Source of the DNA: an uncultured Alphaproteobacteria bacterium
Lineage (GTDB): Bacteria > Pseudomonadota > Alphaproteobacteria > Rhizobiales > Rhizobiaceae
Length of the DNA stretch: 64,000 nucleotides
Assembly (NCBI GenBank): GCA_929200315.1
Contig: CAKMZB010000002.1
Span: 212,619 to 276,618, forward strand
Reading direction: 5' to 3'
The notes under the pieces were generated by a model. The model was not told where the DNA came from, searched no databases, and saw only the letters and a program-made list of their open reading frames with translations. Shown one piece after another: positions 37,147-45,488 of the stretch (positions are counted from its first letter, which is position 1; the number at the start of each line of letters is the position of its first letter). The position numbers and the translations under genes were made by a program.

Positions 37147-37950
37147 ATGAGCAGGTCCAAGGAAACGAAAATTCTTCGCGATGAGTTCTGTGGAACTCTG
37201 GATCGCCTGGACTTGGCTATTTACATCGCCTGGAGTGATACTCTCACCCGATATCGACGGTCAGCGCTCGGTCCATTTTGGCTGGTGCTTGGCACCTTAA
37301 TTAGCGTGGGGGGGCTTAGCCTTGTATGGGGAGCCCTGTTCGAAGTTGAGCTGGAGACATTCATCCCGTCCGTCTGCATCGGGCTTGTTGTCTGGTATCT
37401 GCTAAGCGGAACATTGATTGAGGGAGCGTCGGGTTTCTACGCGCAGCGAACCCTTTTATTGAATATTCATGTATCATCGCTATTTGTTTCGACAACATTA
37501 CTTTTTAGGCAATTGGTAAATTTTTGGCACAATTTTGTTGTGATTGTGATCGTAATTGTAATTTTTCCGCAGAATTTTAAAATTGAAGTTTTCCCAATAT
37601 TTTTTGTTGGATTATTTCTTGTTAGTGTTTGCTTGTTGGGGGTTATTCATCTCGTTGGTTATCTTGGCGCTCGTTTCAGGGATTTATCCCCCCTCATTTC
37701 TGCAGTGGTTCAACCGCTATTTTTTATCACGCCTGTTTTATTCCGGCCGGATCAGCTAGGTACTGCCGAATTCGTCGCCGCCCTCAATCCGCTAACTCAC
37801 TTACTGCGTGTGATAAGGGATCCACTTATGGGCGAAATTCCGCCGGTTTCCACATGGTTGGTGGTTGTTGGTCTTACGGTGGTGAGCTGTACATTGGCAT
37901 CGCTTATGACGATTTCCAAACGCCAGCGACTGGCCTACTGGGTAAACTGA
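37147..37950 (+). CDS. wzm: polysaccharide ABC exporter permease (Wzm family)
   Basis: The 267-residue membrane protein exports lipid-linked polysaccharide across the inner membrane with the ATPase encoded one base downstream. The opening AIYIAWSDTLTRYRRSALGPFWLVLG is the classic ABC-2 type O-antigen permease signature. About six transmembrane helices follow, with FITPVLFRPDQL and the conserved AALNPLTHLLRVIRDPL segment near the C-terminus. The stretch about 37.48-37.64 kb is AT-rich compared with neighbours, suggesting foreign origin. Confidence 0.92.
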   Translation: MSRSKETKILRDEFCGTLDRLDLAIYIAWSDTLTRYRRSALGPFWLVLGTLISVGGLSLVWGALFEVELETFIPSVCIGLVVWYLLSGTLIEGASGFYAQRTLLLNIHVSSLFVSTTLLFRQLVNFWHNFVVIVIVIVIFPQNFKIEVFPIFFVGLFLVSVCLLGVIHLVGYLGARFRDLSPLISAVVQPLFFITPVLFRPDQLGTAEFVAALNPLTHLLRVIRDPLMGEIPPVSTWLVVVGLTVVSCTLASLMTISKRQRLAYWVN

Positions 37951-37951
37951 T

Positions 37952-38665
37952 ATGTCCTTTATCAAAGTTCGCAACGCGACCGTTGAGTACCCAATCTATC
38001 ATGCCAACAGCATGTCATTGCGGAACCGACTGGTTTCAGTCGGAACGGGAGGCGCTATCTCCCGCGGTGTAAAAAACGTTGTTACCGTTAAGGCACTGGA
38101 CGATGTGAGTTTTGAGATCAACGAGGGTGATAGGGTCGGCCTCGTTGGACACAATGGAGCGGGAAAATCGACGCTATTGCGCACCCTTGCAGGCATCTAC
38201 AGTCCCACCAGCGGGGAAATTGAGATCGAAGGGCGAGTCTCGACGATATTTGAGCTTGCTGCCGGAATGGATAATGAGTTGACCGGCTATGAGAACATTG
38301 TTCGTTTGGCCATGCTGGCTGGGGCGAGAAAGTCTGAGGCAAAAAACCTGATCCCAGAAATCGAAGCCTTTGCAGATATTGGTGAATTCATGGCTATGCC
38401 GGTTCATTCCTATTCAGCAGGCATGTTGACTCGACTTGCCTTCAGCGTTGCGGTGGCGATCCGCCCAGAAATTTTGCTAATTGATGAGGTGTTGGGTGCC
38501 GGTGATCCTGAATTTCAGAAGCGGGCCAAACAGCGTCTTAAATCCGTCGTTGAGTCGGCAAGCATTTTCGTTCTCGCCACGCACTCGAAGGAAATGATCA
38601 CGCTCTACTGCAACCGAGCATTGCGTTTTGAGCACGGGCGGCTCGTCCAGGACGAAAGGCTCTGA
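37952..38665 (+). CDS. wzt: polysaccharide ABC exporter ATPase (Wzt family), short form
   Basis: ATP-binding partner of Wzm. The 237-residue protein has Walker A GHNGAGKST (around residue 67), the signature SYSAGMLTRLAFS, and Walker B ILLIDEVLGAGD. It ends soon after the nucleotide-binding domain and so lacks the C-terminal carbohydrate-binding domain found in E. coli O9a or Pseudomonas A-band Wzt. Export should therefore not depend on recognition of a capped end, as in the Klebsiella O2a type. Confidence 0.92.
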   Translation: MSFIKVRNATVEYPIYHANSMSLRNRLVSVGTGGAISRGVKNVVTVKALDDVSFEINEGDRVGLVGHNGAGKSTLLRTLAGIYSPTSGEIEIEGRVSTIFELAAGMDNELTGYENIVRLAMLAGARKSEAKNLIPEIEAFADIGEFMAMPVHSYSAGMLTRLAFSVAVAIRPEILLIDEVLGAGDPEFQKRAKQRLKSVVESASIFVLATHSKEMITLYCNRALRFEHGRLVQDERL

Positions 38666-38759
38666 GAGGGTTCAGTGCGTGAGTGTGCGGGCACCGACCT
38701 TTGCTATTCTGGGTTGGGCTAGGCGTTCGCACCTGCCGATCACGTAGCTGGAGCATGAC

Positions 38760-38942
38760 ATGAAGAATCCTGTTGCAGTTGTTGCCGGGGCCATCTGCCT
38801 TTTTGGGGAAGCCACTCCGCAGCCCGCCTCTGTGTTAGCGCGGGGACAGTTCGGTGAGGCTTCGAAAACGTCAACAGTAAGCCCTGTTGGCGAATTGACT
38901 AATCGTATTGTACATCGGCTGCCTGAGCCGGATGGCGAATAG
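38760..38942 (+). CDS. putative 60-residue small protein
   Basis: This short frame begins MKNPVAVVAGAICLFG with a GGAG box about 8 bases before the ATG and a short hydrophobic N-terminus, and ends four bases before the Rmd-like gene. No family is recognised. It may be a leader or chance frame. Confidence 0.3.
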   Translation: MKNPVAVVAGAICLFGEATPQPASVLARGQFGEASKTSTVSPVGELTNRIVHRLPEPDGE

Positions 38943-38946
38943 ACGC

Positions 38947-39936
38947 ATGACGACAGATGCCAAAGTACTGATCTCCGGAGCCCAGGGGTTTGTAGGGCGC
39001 TATGTGGTTGAGGCGCTAGAACAAGTGCATGCTGGTAATGCCGAAGTGATTCCAAGCAGCAGATCAGGTGTAGGCTTGGGCGCCGGGCGCCAAGTGATTT
39101 CTCTGGACATCACCGACAGAATCGCAGTGCGCGCGACTTTGCGCGACCTGAAGCCAACTCACTTCATAAATCTGGCTGCGGTCGCATCGCCAGCCATGGC
39201 CGCTCACCAGTCAGAACTTACATGGACCGTCAATCTGCAGGGCGCGCTGAACGTTGCTGAAGCCATATTGGAAAACTGTCCCAATACGTGGATGCTGCAA
39301 ATCGGCTCTGGGATGATGTATGGCGAAGACGCCACAACAACACGCCTTGCGGACGAAGGCGACATGCTCGCACCCCAAGACAATTATAGTGCGTCTAAAG
39401 CCGCCGCCGATATTGCGATCGGTGCCATGGTGCATCGCGGATTGCGGTGTATTCGCCTGCGTCCGTTCAGTCATACCGGTGCCGGGCAAGGGGCCAATTA
39501 TGTCGGCCCTGCCTTTGCCTCACAAATTGCGCGAATAGAGAAAGGCCTGCAAAGCCCTACAATGCAGACCGGAAATCTGGGATCCTATCGTGACTTCCTT
39601 GATGTACGTGACGTCGCATACGCCTACGCGTTGGCGGTGAAGAATTCCGACCAGATCGAGAGTGGCCAGATTTTCAATATTTCATCTGGAGACCTTAGGC
39701 CGATCAGAGACATACTGGATGTCATGCTAAATTTGAGCACCTGTCGAATTGACGTGACAAGCGCGGACAAAGACCCACTCCGAGGAGTTTCCCGTATCGG
39801 AGGAACGAGCGAACCTGCCCGGAAAATATTGAACTGGCGCCCTCGCTACAGCTTCGAAGAGATTTTCCAGGATTTGCTAATTCATCATCGGCAATTGGCC
39901 GGTGTCAGTGACCTCAACCGACATTGGCCTAAATAG
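38947..39936 (+). CDS. rmd: GDP-6-deoxy-D-mannose reductase (Rmd-like NAD-dependent epimerase/dehydratase)
   Basis: Would reduce the 4-keto product of Gmd to GDP-D-rhamnose (or its epimer GDP-6-deoxytalose). The 329-residue protein begins at ATG 38947 with ISGAQGFVGRYVVEALEQ (Rossmann loop). The catalytic serine is in QIGSGMMYGE and the Tyr-Lys pair in NYSASKAAAD (around residue 140). The block RPFSHTGAGQGANYVGPAFASQIARIEKG followed by GNLGSYRDFLDVRDVAYAY is diagnostic of the Rmd group. Genes for GMP, Gmd, Wzm and Wzt in the same locus support the assignment. Confidence 0.82.
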   Translation: MTTDAKVLISGAQGFVGRYVVEALEQVHAGNAEVIPSSRSGVGLGAGRQVISLDITDRIAVRATLRDLKPTHFINLAAVASPAMAAHQSELTWTVNLQGALNVAEAILENCPNTWMLQIGSGMMYGEDATTTRLADEGDMLAPQDNYSASKAAADIAIGAMVHRGLRCIRLRPFSHTGAGQGANYVGPAFASQIARIEKGLQSPTMQTGNLGSYRDFLDVRDVAYAYALAVKNSDQIESGQIFNISSGDLRPIRDILDVMLNLSTCRIDVTSADKDPLRGVSRIGGTSEPARKILNWRPRYSFEEIFQDLLIHHRQLAGVSDLNRHWPK

Positions 39937-40113
39937 GTTGGTACTCCTGCTGAACTCATTTTAATCGTAGATGCCCAGTTTCCTGAAGGCGGCTCCGAGG
40001 AAAACAAACTCTCTTAGGGATCTATCTCTAGCTATCTATTTGAGGTGGTATGTGACGCAGTTCCCCGTACCGTGGCATTCTGATGAACCAAAAACGTGTC
40101 GGGAGATGGTGGA

Positions 40114-40432
40114 ATGAATGAATTTCTACTCGGGATTGTTGGCGTAGCTGTGGGTGCAGGTATCCAATTTGGTCTTGGTCAGCTCTCAACATCTCAAAAC
40201 GAAGCAGCAGCGAGAGTCTGATGGGAAGCGGAAGGTACTGCTCAAGACAGCTCTTGAGAATCCACCCCCAGATACGGAACGGTGGTCCATTCAAACGCTT
40301 TCTCGCATCGTCGGTGCGAACTATGAAACCACCACACGCCTGCTGATCGAGCTTGGCGCGGGCGGCTCAGAAAAGAAAAATGATGTCTCGGCGTTGATTG
40401 GTAAGAAGCCCTTGAACGCGTGTCAAAGTTAG
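40114..40432 (+). pseudogene. small membrane-anchored protein, frameshifted
   Basis: From ATG 40114 (GGAG 9 bases upstream) the frame reads MNEFLLGIVGVAVGAGIQFGLGQLS, a membrane anchor, and ends at TGA about 40219. The shifted frame (open to 40432) continues KRKVLLKTALENPP, RWSIQTLSRIVGANYETTTRLLIELGARGSEK-like sequence, the body of a small alphaproteobacterial protein family of unknown function. A one-base insertion near the AAAA run at about 40195-40205 would restore one frame. Confidence 0.5.
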
Positions 40433-40539
40433 ATTTGCAAAACGGCGCGAATTGCCCGAATTTATCTTTGCCGTGCTTCCCATGTGCCTTCTGTAAGAAA
40501 GCATCAACTCAACAAAGCCATCTAAACTATTGAAAACAT

Positions 40540-40616
<77 letters not shown>

Positions 40617-40679
40617 GTTGGGGATCGTTTAGCGGAGTAAGGGGCGCCCTTCAATCGACAAAGCGTGTTCAGGCAATTT

Positions 40680-41588
40680 CTAGGGCGCGAGTACGCGGCG
40701 GGGGTGGAACTGGCCTGTTGAAATATCACCGATGGCAACGAGTTGAGATTTGTGGACGGCGCACACGTTTTCGCCCGCCAGCGGGGCATCACGCCCCAAG
40801 AGCACGATTGAATTGCCGAGACGCAACTTGGCGGCCTGGGCGCTGTCAATCTTGATCTCGTCAAATCCGTCCATTGCTTCGCGCGGGGTGAGGAGGAGGG
40901 CGTCGAGTGCTTCACGGTCGCCTTCGCAGGCTTCCAGTTTCTCAATGTTCACTGCGTCCGCCTCGTCGAAGGGCTCTACCCATGTTCGACGCAAGGCCGT
41001 GATGTGGCCGTGGCAACCAAGCCTTTCGCCAAGGTCACGGGCCAGGGCGCGCACATAAGTGCCTTTGCCACATTCCACCTCGAAGACCGCGTGATCGGGC
41101 CCGCTTTTAATCAAATCGAACGTGTCAATTTCGACCTCACGCGCGTCCAGCGTTACGTCCCTGCCGGCGCGGGCTTCGGCATAGGCGCGCTTGCCGTCGA
41201 TCTTGATGGCGGAAAAAGCAGGAGGCGTTTGTTGGATCTTACCGGTGAAATCCGGGAGCAGCGCGCGGATCGCGGCTGCATCAGGGCGGGCTTTGCTTGT
41301 TGCGATCACCTCGCCCTCGGCATCATCCGTAGACGTGCGTGCGCCCCAGGCGACGGTGAAGCGGTAAGCCTTGCCGCCGTCTGTGACGTAGGGAACGGTC
41401 TTTGTTGCTTCTCCAAGCGCAATGGGCAGCACGCCGGTTGCGAGTGGGTCGAGGGTGCCCGCGTGGCCGGCTTTCTTGGCGTCAAACAGCCAGCGCACCT
41501 TGCCGACCGCCTGTGTGGAGCCAAGCTCGTAAGGTTTGTCGAGCACCAGCCAACCGGAAACGGCGCGGCCCTTTTTGCGACGAGCCAC
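40680..41588 (-). CDS. truB: tRNA pseudouridine(55) synthase TruB
   Basis: Makes pseudouridine 55 in the T loop of tRNAs. The 302-residue protein has GWLVLDKPYELGSTQAVGKVRWLF and AGHAGTLDPLATGVLPIALGEATK with the catalytic aspartate of the GTLDP motif (around residue 44), then GKIQQTPPAFSAIKIDGKRAYAEARAG. Length and C-terminus are normal. It starts 4 bases after the rbfA stop, the usual rbfA-truB order. Confidence 0.97.
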   Translation of the reverse strand: MARRKKGRAVSGWLVLDKPYELGSTQAVGKVRWLFDAKKAGHAGTLDPLATGVLPIALGEATKTVPYVTDGGKAYRFTVAWGARTSTDDAEGEVIATSKARPDAAAIRALLPDFTGKIQQTPPAFSAIKIDGKRAYAEARAGRDVTLDAREVEIDTFDLIKSGPDHAVFEVECGKGTYVRALARDLGERLGCHGHITALRRTWVEPFDEADAVNIEKLEACEGDREALDALLLTPREAMDGFDEIKIDSAQAAKLRLGNSIVLLGRDAPLAGENVCAVHKSQLVAIGDISTGQFHPRRVLAP

Positions 41589-41592
41589 GCGC

Positions 41593-41994
41593 TTAATCCT
41601 CGTGCTCTTCTGGGTCGAGGTCGCGCGTCACCGCATCTGAGCGCAGCAGCGCATCAATGCGGGCGAAATTGGCAAAGCTCGTGTCTTCACGGAAACGGAA
41701 GGTCGGCATGTATTTCATTTGTTGCAGGAGCGGAGCCGCTCGACCGCGCAGGAATTTTGCGCTCCGCTCAAGGCCGTCGAGAGCAGCTTTCACGTCTTGC
41801 GGCGAGCCGTTCAGCAGGGAGACAAAGCAGGTGGCGATTTTCAGATCAGGCGACATGCGCACTTCGCTTACAGTGACGCGGCTTGTGTCGAGATCGCGCA
41901 CCGGCATCGCCTCGCGCTGGAGCACCTGCGTCAAAGCATGGCGAACCAACTCGCCAACGCGCAATTGCCTTTGGGACGGGCCTTTGGATGCCAT
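41593..41994 (-). CDS. rbfA: ribosome-binding factor A
   Basis: RbfA binds the 30S subunit during late 16S rRNA processing. The family core is [43 protein letters not shown] and [23 protein letters not shown] 41994 gives 133 residues, typical for the family; an in-frame ATG at 42036 and a longer frame to 42093 are possible but have no better ribosome binding site. It overlaps no other gene and is followed by truB. Confidence 0.93.
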   Translation of the reverse strand: MASKGPSQRQLRVGELVRHALTQVLQREAMPVRDLDTSRVTVSEVRMSPDLKIATCFVSLLNGSPQDVKAALDGLERSAKFLRGRAAPLLQQMKYMPTFRFREDTSFANFARIDALLRSDAVTRDLDPEEHED

Positions 41995-42149
41995 GATGGT
42001 GCTTTCGCGATCTTGTTTTGGAAGGTGAGAGGCCATGTGGGCGACAATTGCCCGTCGGACAAGCCCCGCTAACACTCTGTGGATGGCGCACAATCAATTT
42101 CCTTGCACTGACGAGCGCCCGGCAGCATTGTTGCCGCGTTCATACCACC

Positions 42150-42348
42150 CCGCCCGGTAGGTCCGACAAAGACCGTGCCGGGCGCCGAAGGAGCAACGTC
42201 CCGGAAACTCTCAGGAACAGGGACCGGGCGGAGTGAGAACGATCTGGAGAGAGGCGGCGAGGCTTTGCACTATCAAGCCGCCCACCGAAGGAGAAAGCGC
42301 AGTGGCTTTTGGTCATGGGCGCCAAACTCTCAGGTGCCGATGACAGAT
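42150..42348 (+). ncRNA. tandem glycine riboswitch
   Basis: Two aptamers lie in a row. Aptamer I: P1 CCGCCCGGT (42150) pairs with ACCGGGCGG (42223-42231), with the conserved cores GCCGAAGGAGCAA and GGAAACTCTCAGG between. Aptamer II: ATCTG (42242-42246) pairs with CAGAT (42344-42348), with CACCGAAGGAGAAAGC and AAACTCTCAGG inside. The short linker is typical. Downstream, CCTCC (42390-42394) is followed directly by GGGAGG (42395-42400), the ribosome binding site of the next gene, so local pairing could hide it. Glycine binding would be expected to raise expression of the oxidoreductase gene. Confidence 0.93.
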
Positions 42349-42405
42349 GGGACCCACCGGTGCGCCTTGGCGTGCCAAGTCCACGCTCGCCTCCGGGAGG
42401 TCATC

Positions 42406-43659
42406 ATGAGCGAAAAAATCACATCCGTTGCCGTTATTGGCGCGGGTATTACCGGCATTACAACCTGTGCTGCGCTTCAGGAGCGCGGTTTTGACGTTAC
42501 GGTTTTTGACCGCAACCGATATGCGGCGATGGAGACATCCTTTGCCAATGGCGGGCAATTGTCTGCCTCCAACGCGGAGACGTGGAATCGCTGGGCCACG
42601 ATTTTTAAGGGTATCAAATGGATGAGCCAGCCCGGTGCGCCGCTGCTGGTGAACCCCAAACCCTCCTGGCACAAATATTCCTGGATGGCCGAATTCATGG
42701 CCGCCATCCCCAAATACCGCGCAAACACCGTGGAAACTTGCCGCCTTGCTATAGAAGCGCGCAAGCATCTGAAGCGCCGTGCCGAGGCTTCCGGTTTCAA
42801 GTTCGATCTGGAGGAGCGTGGCATTCTGCATGTCTATCGCACCAAGGGCGAGTTTGATCACGCGGTGAAGGTCAACGACATGCTCGCTGAGGGCGGACTG
42901 GAGCGGCGCGCCGTGACGCCGTCGGAGGCCCATTCCATCGAACCGTCATTTGGCAAGAAATTCATCAGATCCATGCACGGGGCATTCTATACGGTGAGCG
43001 ATTTTACCGGCGACATTCACGCCTATGCCCGCAATCTTGGCAAAGCTTGCGCGGAGGCCGGAGCCGACTTCCGCTATGGCGCGAAGGTCGACAATCTCCA
43101 CCACAACGGCGTCGGAGTGATGCTCCAGGTCACCACCAAGGAGGGCGCGGAAGAAGAAAAGTTCGACGCCGTGGTGATTTGCGCCGGCGTACAATCACGC
43201 GACCTCGCCGCGCAAATGGGGGACCGGATGAACATCTATCCCGTGAAGGGTTATTCGGTGACGGTTCAGCTTGACGACAAGCAGAGCCAGGACGCCGCGC
43301 CTTGGGTAAGCTTGCTCGACGATGAAACCAAAGTTGTCTCTGCCCGCCTTGGCAAAAACAAACTCCGCATTGCGGGAACGGCGGAGTTCAACGGCGACAA
43401 TCGCGACATCCGCGATGATCGCATCCGCCCGCTCAACAAGTGGTGCGAGGAGCTTTTTCCAGACGTGTCCACTGAGCATTCCGTCCCATGGGCGGGACTT
43501 CGTCCTATGATGCCGGACATGATGCCTCGCATGGGTGCGGGTAAAAAACCGGGTGTGTTTTACAACACCGGTCATGGCCATCTCGGCTGGACGCTAGCGG
43601 CCGCCACCGCGGAAATTGCTGCTGTAAGCGTGCTTGCTCAGTCCCGATCAAACCAGTAG
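42406..43659 (+). CDS. dadA: D-amino acid dehydrogenase-like FAD oxidoreductase
   Basis: The 417-residue protein oxidises an amino acid with FAD, probably passing electrons to the quinone pool. ATG 42406 has GGGAGG 5 bases upstream. It begins with the dinucleotide-binding motif VAVIGAGITGITTCAALQERGFDVTVFDR, then FANGGQLSASNAETWN, typical of DadA, and ends PMMPDMMPRMGAGKKPGVFYNTGHGHLGWT. The tandem glycine riboswitch upstream suggests glycine or a closely related amino acid is involved, so the true substrate may be glycine or a D-amino acid such as D-alanine. Confidence 0.9.
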   Translation: MSEKITSVAVIGAGITGITTCAALQERGFDVTVFDRNRYAAMETSFANGGQLSASNAETWNRWATIFKGIKWMSQPGAPLLVNPKPSWHKYSWMAEFMAAIPKYRANTVETCRLAIEARKHLKRRAEASGFKFDLEERGILHVYRTKGEFDHAVKVNDMLAEGGLERRAVTPSEAHSIEPSFGKKFIRSMHGAFYTVSDFTGDIHAYARNLGKACAEAGADFRYGAKVDNLHHNGVGVMLQVTTKEGAEEEKFDAVVICAGVQSRDLAAQMGDRMNIYPVKGYSVTVQLDDKQSQDAAPWVSLLDDETKVVSARLGKNKLRIAGTAEFNGDNRDIRDDRIRPLNKWCEELFPDVSTEHSVPWAGLRPMMPDMMPRMGAGKKPGVFYNTGHGHLGWTLAAATAEIAAVSVLAQSRSNQ

Positions 43660-43784
43660 ACGCCTACACATAAACTTAGCTTTATATCCTTGTCCGCCCC
43701 GCCGCCTTTTGGTATTGGGGCGGCAAGAACGGGCACCCCCGCGCCCAACTTTCCCATCTACTCAGAAATCATAGGAGCCGACCC

Positions 43785-45182
43785 GTGGCTGCACCCCAAA
43801 ACGATTACATCGTCAAAGACATCGCGCTGGCTGAATTCGGCCGCAAGGAACTGGACATTGCCGAAACCGAAATGCCGGGTCTGATGGCCCTGCGTGAGGA
43901 ATTCGGCGACAGCAAACCGCTCGCCGGGGCCCGCATTGTTGGTTCGCTCCATATGACGATCCAGACTGCAGTTCTCATCGAAACGCTGACCCATCTGGGT
44001 GCCGATGTGCGCTGGGCATCTTGCAATATCTTCTCAACGCAGGACCATGCCGCCGCGGCCATTGCCGCTGTTGGTGTTCCCGTCTTCGCCATTAAGGGTC
44101 AGACGCTGGAGGAGCATTGGGACTATCTCGACAAGTCCTTCATGTTCCCCGACGGCGCAAACCTCATTCTCGACGATGGCGGCGACGCCACGCTCTACGT
44201 TTTGCTGGGAGCCCGCGCGGAAGCTGGTGAAGACATCATTCCCGTTCCCTCCTCTGAGGAAGAGGAAGCCATCAAGGCGCAGATCAAGAAGCGCATGGAG
44301 CAAAGCCCCGGCTGGTTCACCAAAACCCGTGATGCGATTGTTGGTGTCTCTGAAGAGACCACTACTGGCGTTCATCGTCTTTATGAACTGCATAAGAACG
44401 GTCAGCTCCCGTTCCCGGCCATTAACGTGAACGACAGCGTCACCAAGTCGAAATTCGACAACAAATATGGCTGTAAGGAATCCCTCGTTGACGGCATTCG
44501 CCGCGCCACCGACACAATGATGGCTGGCAAGACCGCCGTGGTCTGCGGCTATGGTGATGTGGGCAAGGGCTCTGCCGCTTCGCTCCGCGGCGCCGGTGCC
44601 CGTGTGAAAGTCACCGAGATCGACCCGATTTGCGCCCTTCAGGCCGCTATGGACGGCTTTGAGGTGACGACACTGGAAGACACCGTTGCCACCGCCGACA
44701 TCTTCGTCACCACCACCGGCAACAAGGACGTGATCCGCATCGAGCACATGCGTGCCATGAAGGACATGGCGATCGTCGGCAACATTGGTCATTTCGACAA
44801 CGAGATTCAGGTTGCCAGCCTGAAGAACCACAAATGGACCAACATCAAGGACCAGGTGGACATGATCGAAATGCCCTCCGGCAACCGTATGATCCTGCTC
44901 TCCCAGGGTCGGCTGCTGAACCTCGGCAACGCCACCGGTCATCCGTCCTTTGTGATGTCTGCTTCCTTCACCAACCAGGTGCTGGCGCAAATTGAGCTTT
45001 GGACCAAGGGGGATGAATACGAGGACCAGGTCTACATCCTGCCCAAGCATCTCGACGAGAAGGTTGCCCGCCTTCATCTGGAGCGGATTGGCGTCAAATT
45101 GTCGGAGCTTTCCCAGGAGCAAGCCTCCTATATTGGCGTCACGCCGGAAGGCCCCTTCAAGCCGGAACATTACCGCTACTAG
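43785..45182 (+). CDS. ahcY: adenosylhomocysteinase
   Basis: Hydrolyses S-adenosylhomocysteine to homocysteine and adenosine, keeping methylation going. The 465-residue protein starts at GTG 43785 with AGGAG 7 bases upstream. Motifs include [75 protein letters not shown] (NAD-binding) and the C-terminal [11 protein letters not shown] and [10 protein letters not shown]. The sequence is fully conserved and of normal length. A strong terminator follows. Confidence 0.98.
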   Translation: MAAPQNDYIVKDIALAEFGRKELDIAETEMPGLMALREEFGDSKPLAGARIVGSLHMTIQTAVLIETLTHLGADVRWASCNIFSTQDHAAAAIAAVGVPVFAIKGQTLEEHWDYLDKSFMFPDGANLILDDGGDATLYVLLGARAEAGEDIIPVPSSEEEEAIKAQIKKRMEQSPGWFTKTRDAIVGVSEETTTGVHRLYELHKNGQLPFPAINVNDSVTKSKFDNKYGCKESLVDGIRRATDTMMAGKTAVVCGYGDVGKGSAASLRGAGARVKVTEIDPICALQAAMDGFEVTTLEDTVATADIFVTTTGNKDVIRIEHMRAMKDMAIVGNIGHFDNEIQVASLKNHKWTNIKDQVDMIEMPSGNRMILLSQGRLLNLGNATGHPSFVMSASFTNQVLAQIELWTKGDEYEDQVYILPKHLDEKVARLHLERIGVKLSELSQEQASYIGVTPEGPFKPEHYRY

Positions 45183-45192
45183 AGCGAGCTTC

Positions 45193-45270
45193 GCCCCCAT
45201 CATTGGGGGCATAACGAGAACATCCACAAGGGCCCGCCCGGCAAGCGCCGGGCGGGCCTTTTTCTTTTTG
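45193..45270 (+). terminator. double hairpin terminator after ahcY
   Basis: First hairpin: GCCCCCA / TGGGGGC at 45193-45210. Second, much stronger: a 12-base perfect stem GGCCCGCCCGGC at 45231-45242, loop AAGC, then GCCGGGCGGGCC to 45258, followed by TTTTTCTTTTT. The second is a classic intrinsic terminator. Confidence 0.9.
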
Positions 45271-45287
45271 TGAGTCGATACTTAGGG

Positions 45288-45302
45288 TTAACGAGACTTT
45301 AA
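45288..45302. promoter_or_regulatory. CtrA-like box (TTAA-N7-TTAA) upstream of divL
   Basis: TTAA, seven bases (CGAGACT), TTAA, followed by C, matches the CtrA recognition motif of Alphaproteobacteria. It lies about 190 bases upstream of the divL start. The DivL pathway controls CtrA, so a feedback loop is plausible; this is inference. Confidence 0.55.
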
Positions 45303-45353
45303 CGAGAATGGGGGAGAACTGGCAGCTTCACTCCCTCGCCGGGGAATCTACGA

Positions 45354-45394
45354 GCGGCTATGTTAGCCGCGAATCACCTGCTTGCGCGGTGATT
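45354..45394 (+). other. two perfect hairpins in the divL leader
   Basis: GCGGCTA-TGT-TAGCCGC at 45354-45370 and AATCACC-(9)-GGTGATT at 45372-45394 lie next to each other about 100 bases before the divL ATG. They could be a leader structure that affects translation or transcript stability; no U-run follows. Confidence 0.4.
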
Positions 45395-45488
45395 TGCGCT
45401 GCCGGTGGGGGTGGCTTCTCACGCGCAGCAGGCCCGCATGTGTTCAGCGTTGCGCCCGAAATGACCAACCGAGGGGGTTGCGCCGTTT

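Noticed and set aside
43660..43784. SAH or SAM riboswitch upstream of ahcY
   Set aside because: There is only a GC hairpin (CCGCCCC/GGGGCGG) and no conserved riboswitch core. It may be a terminator for the dadA-like gene.
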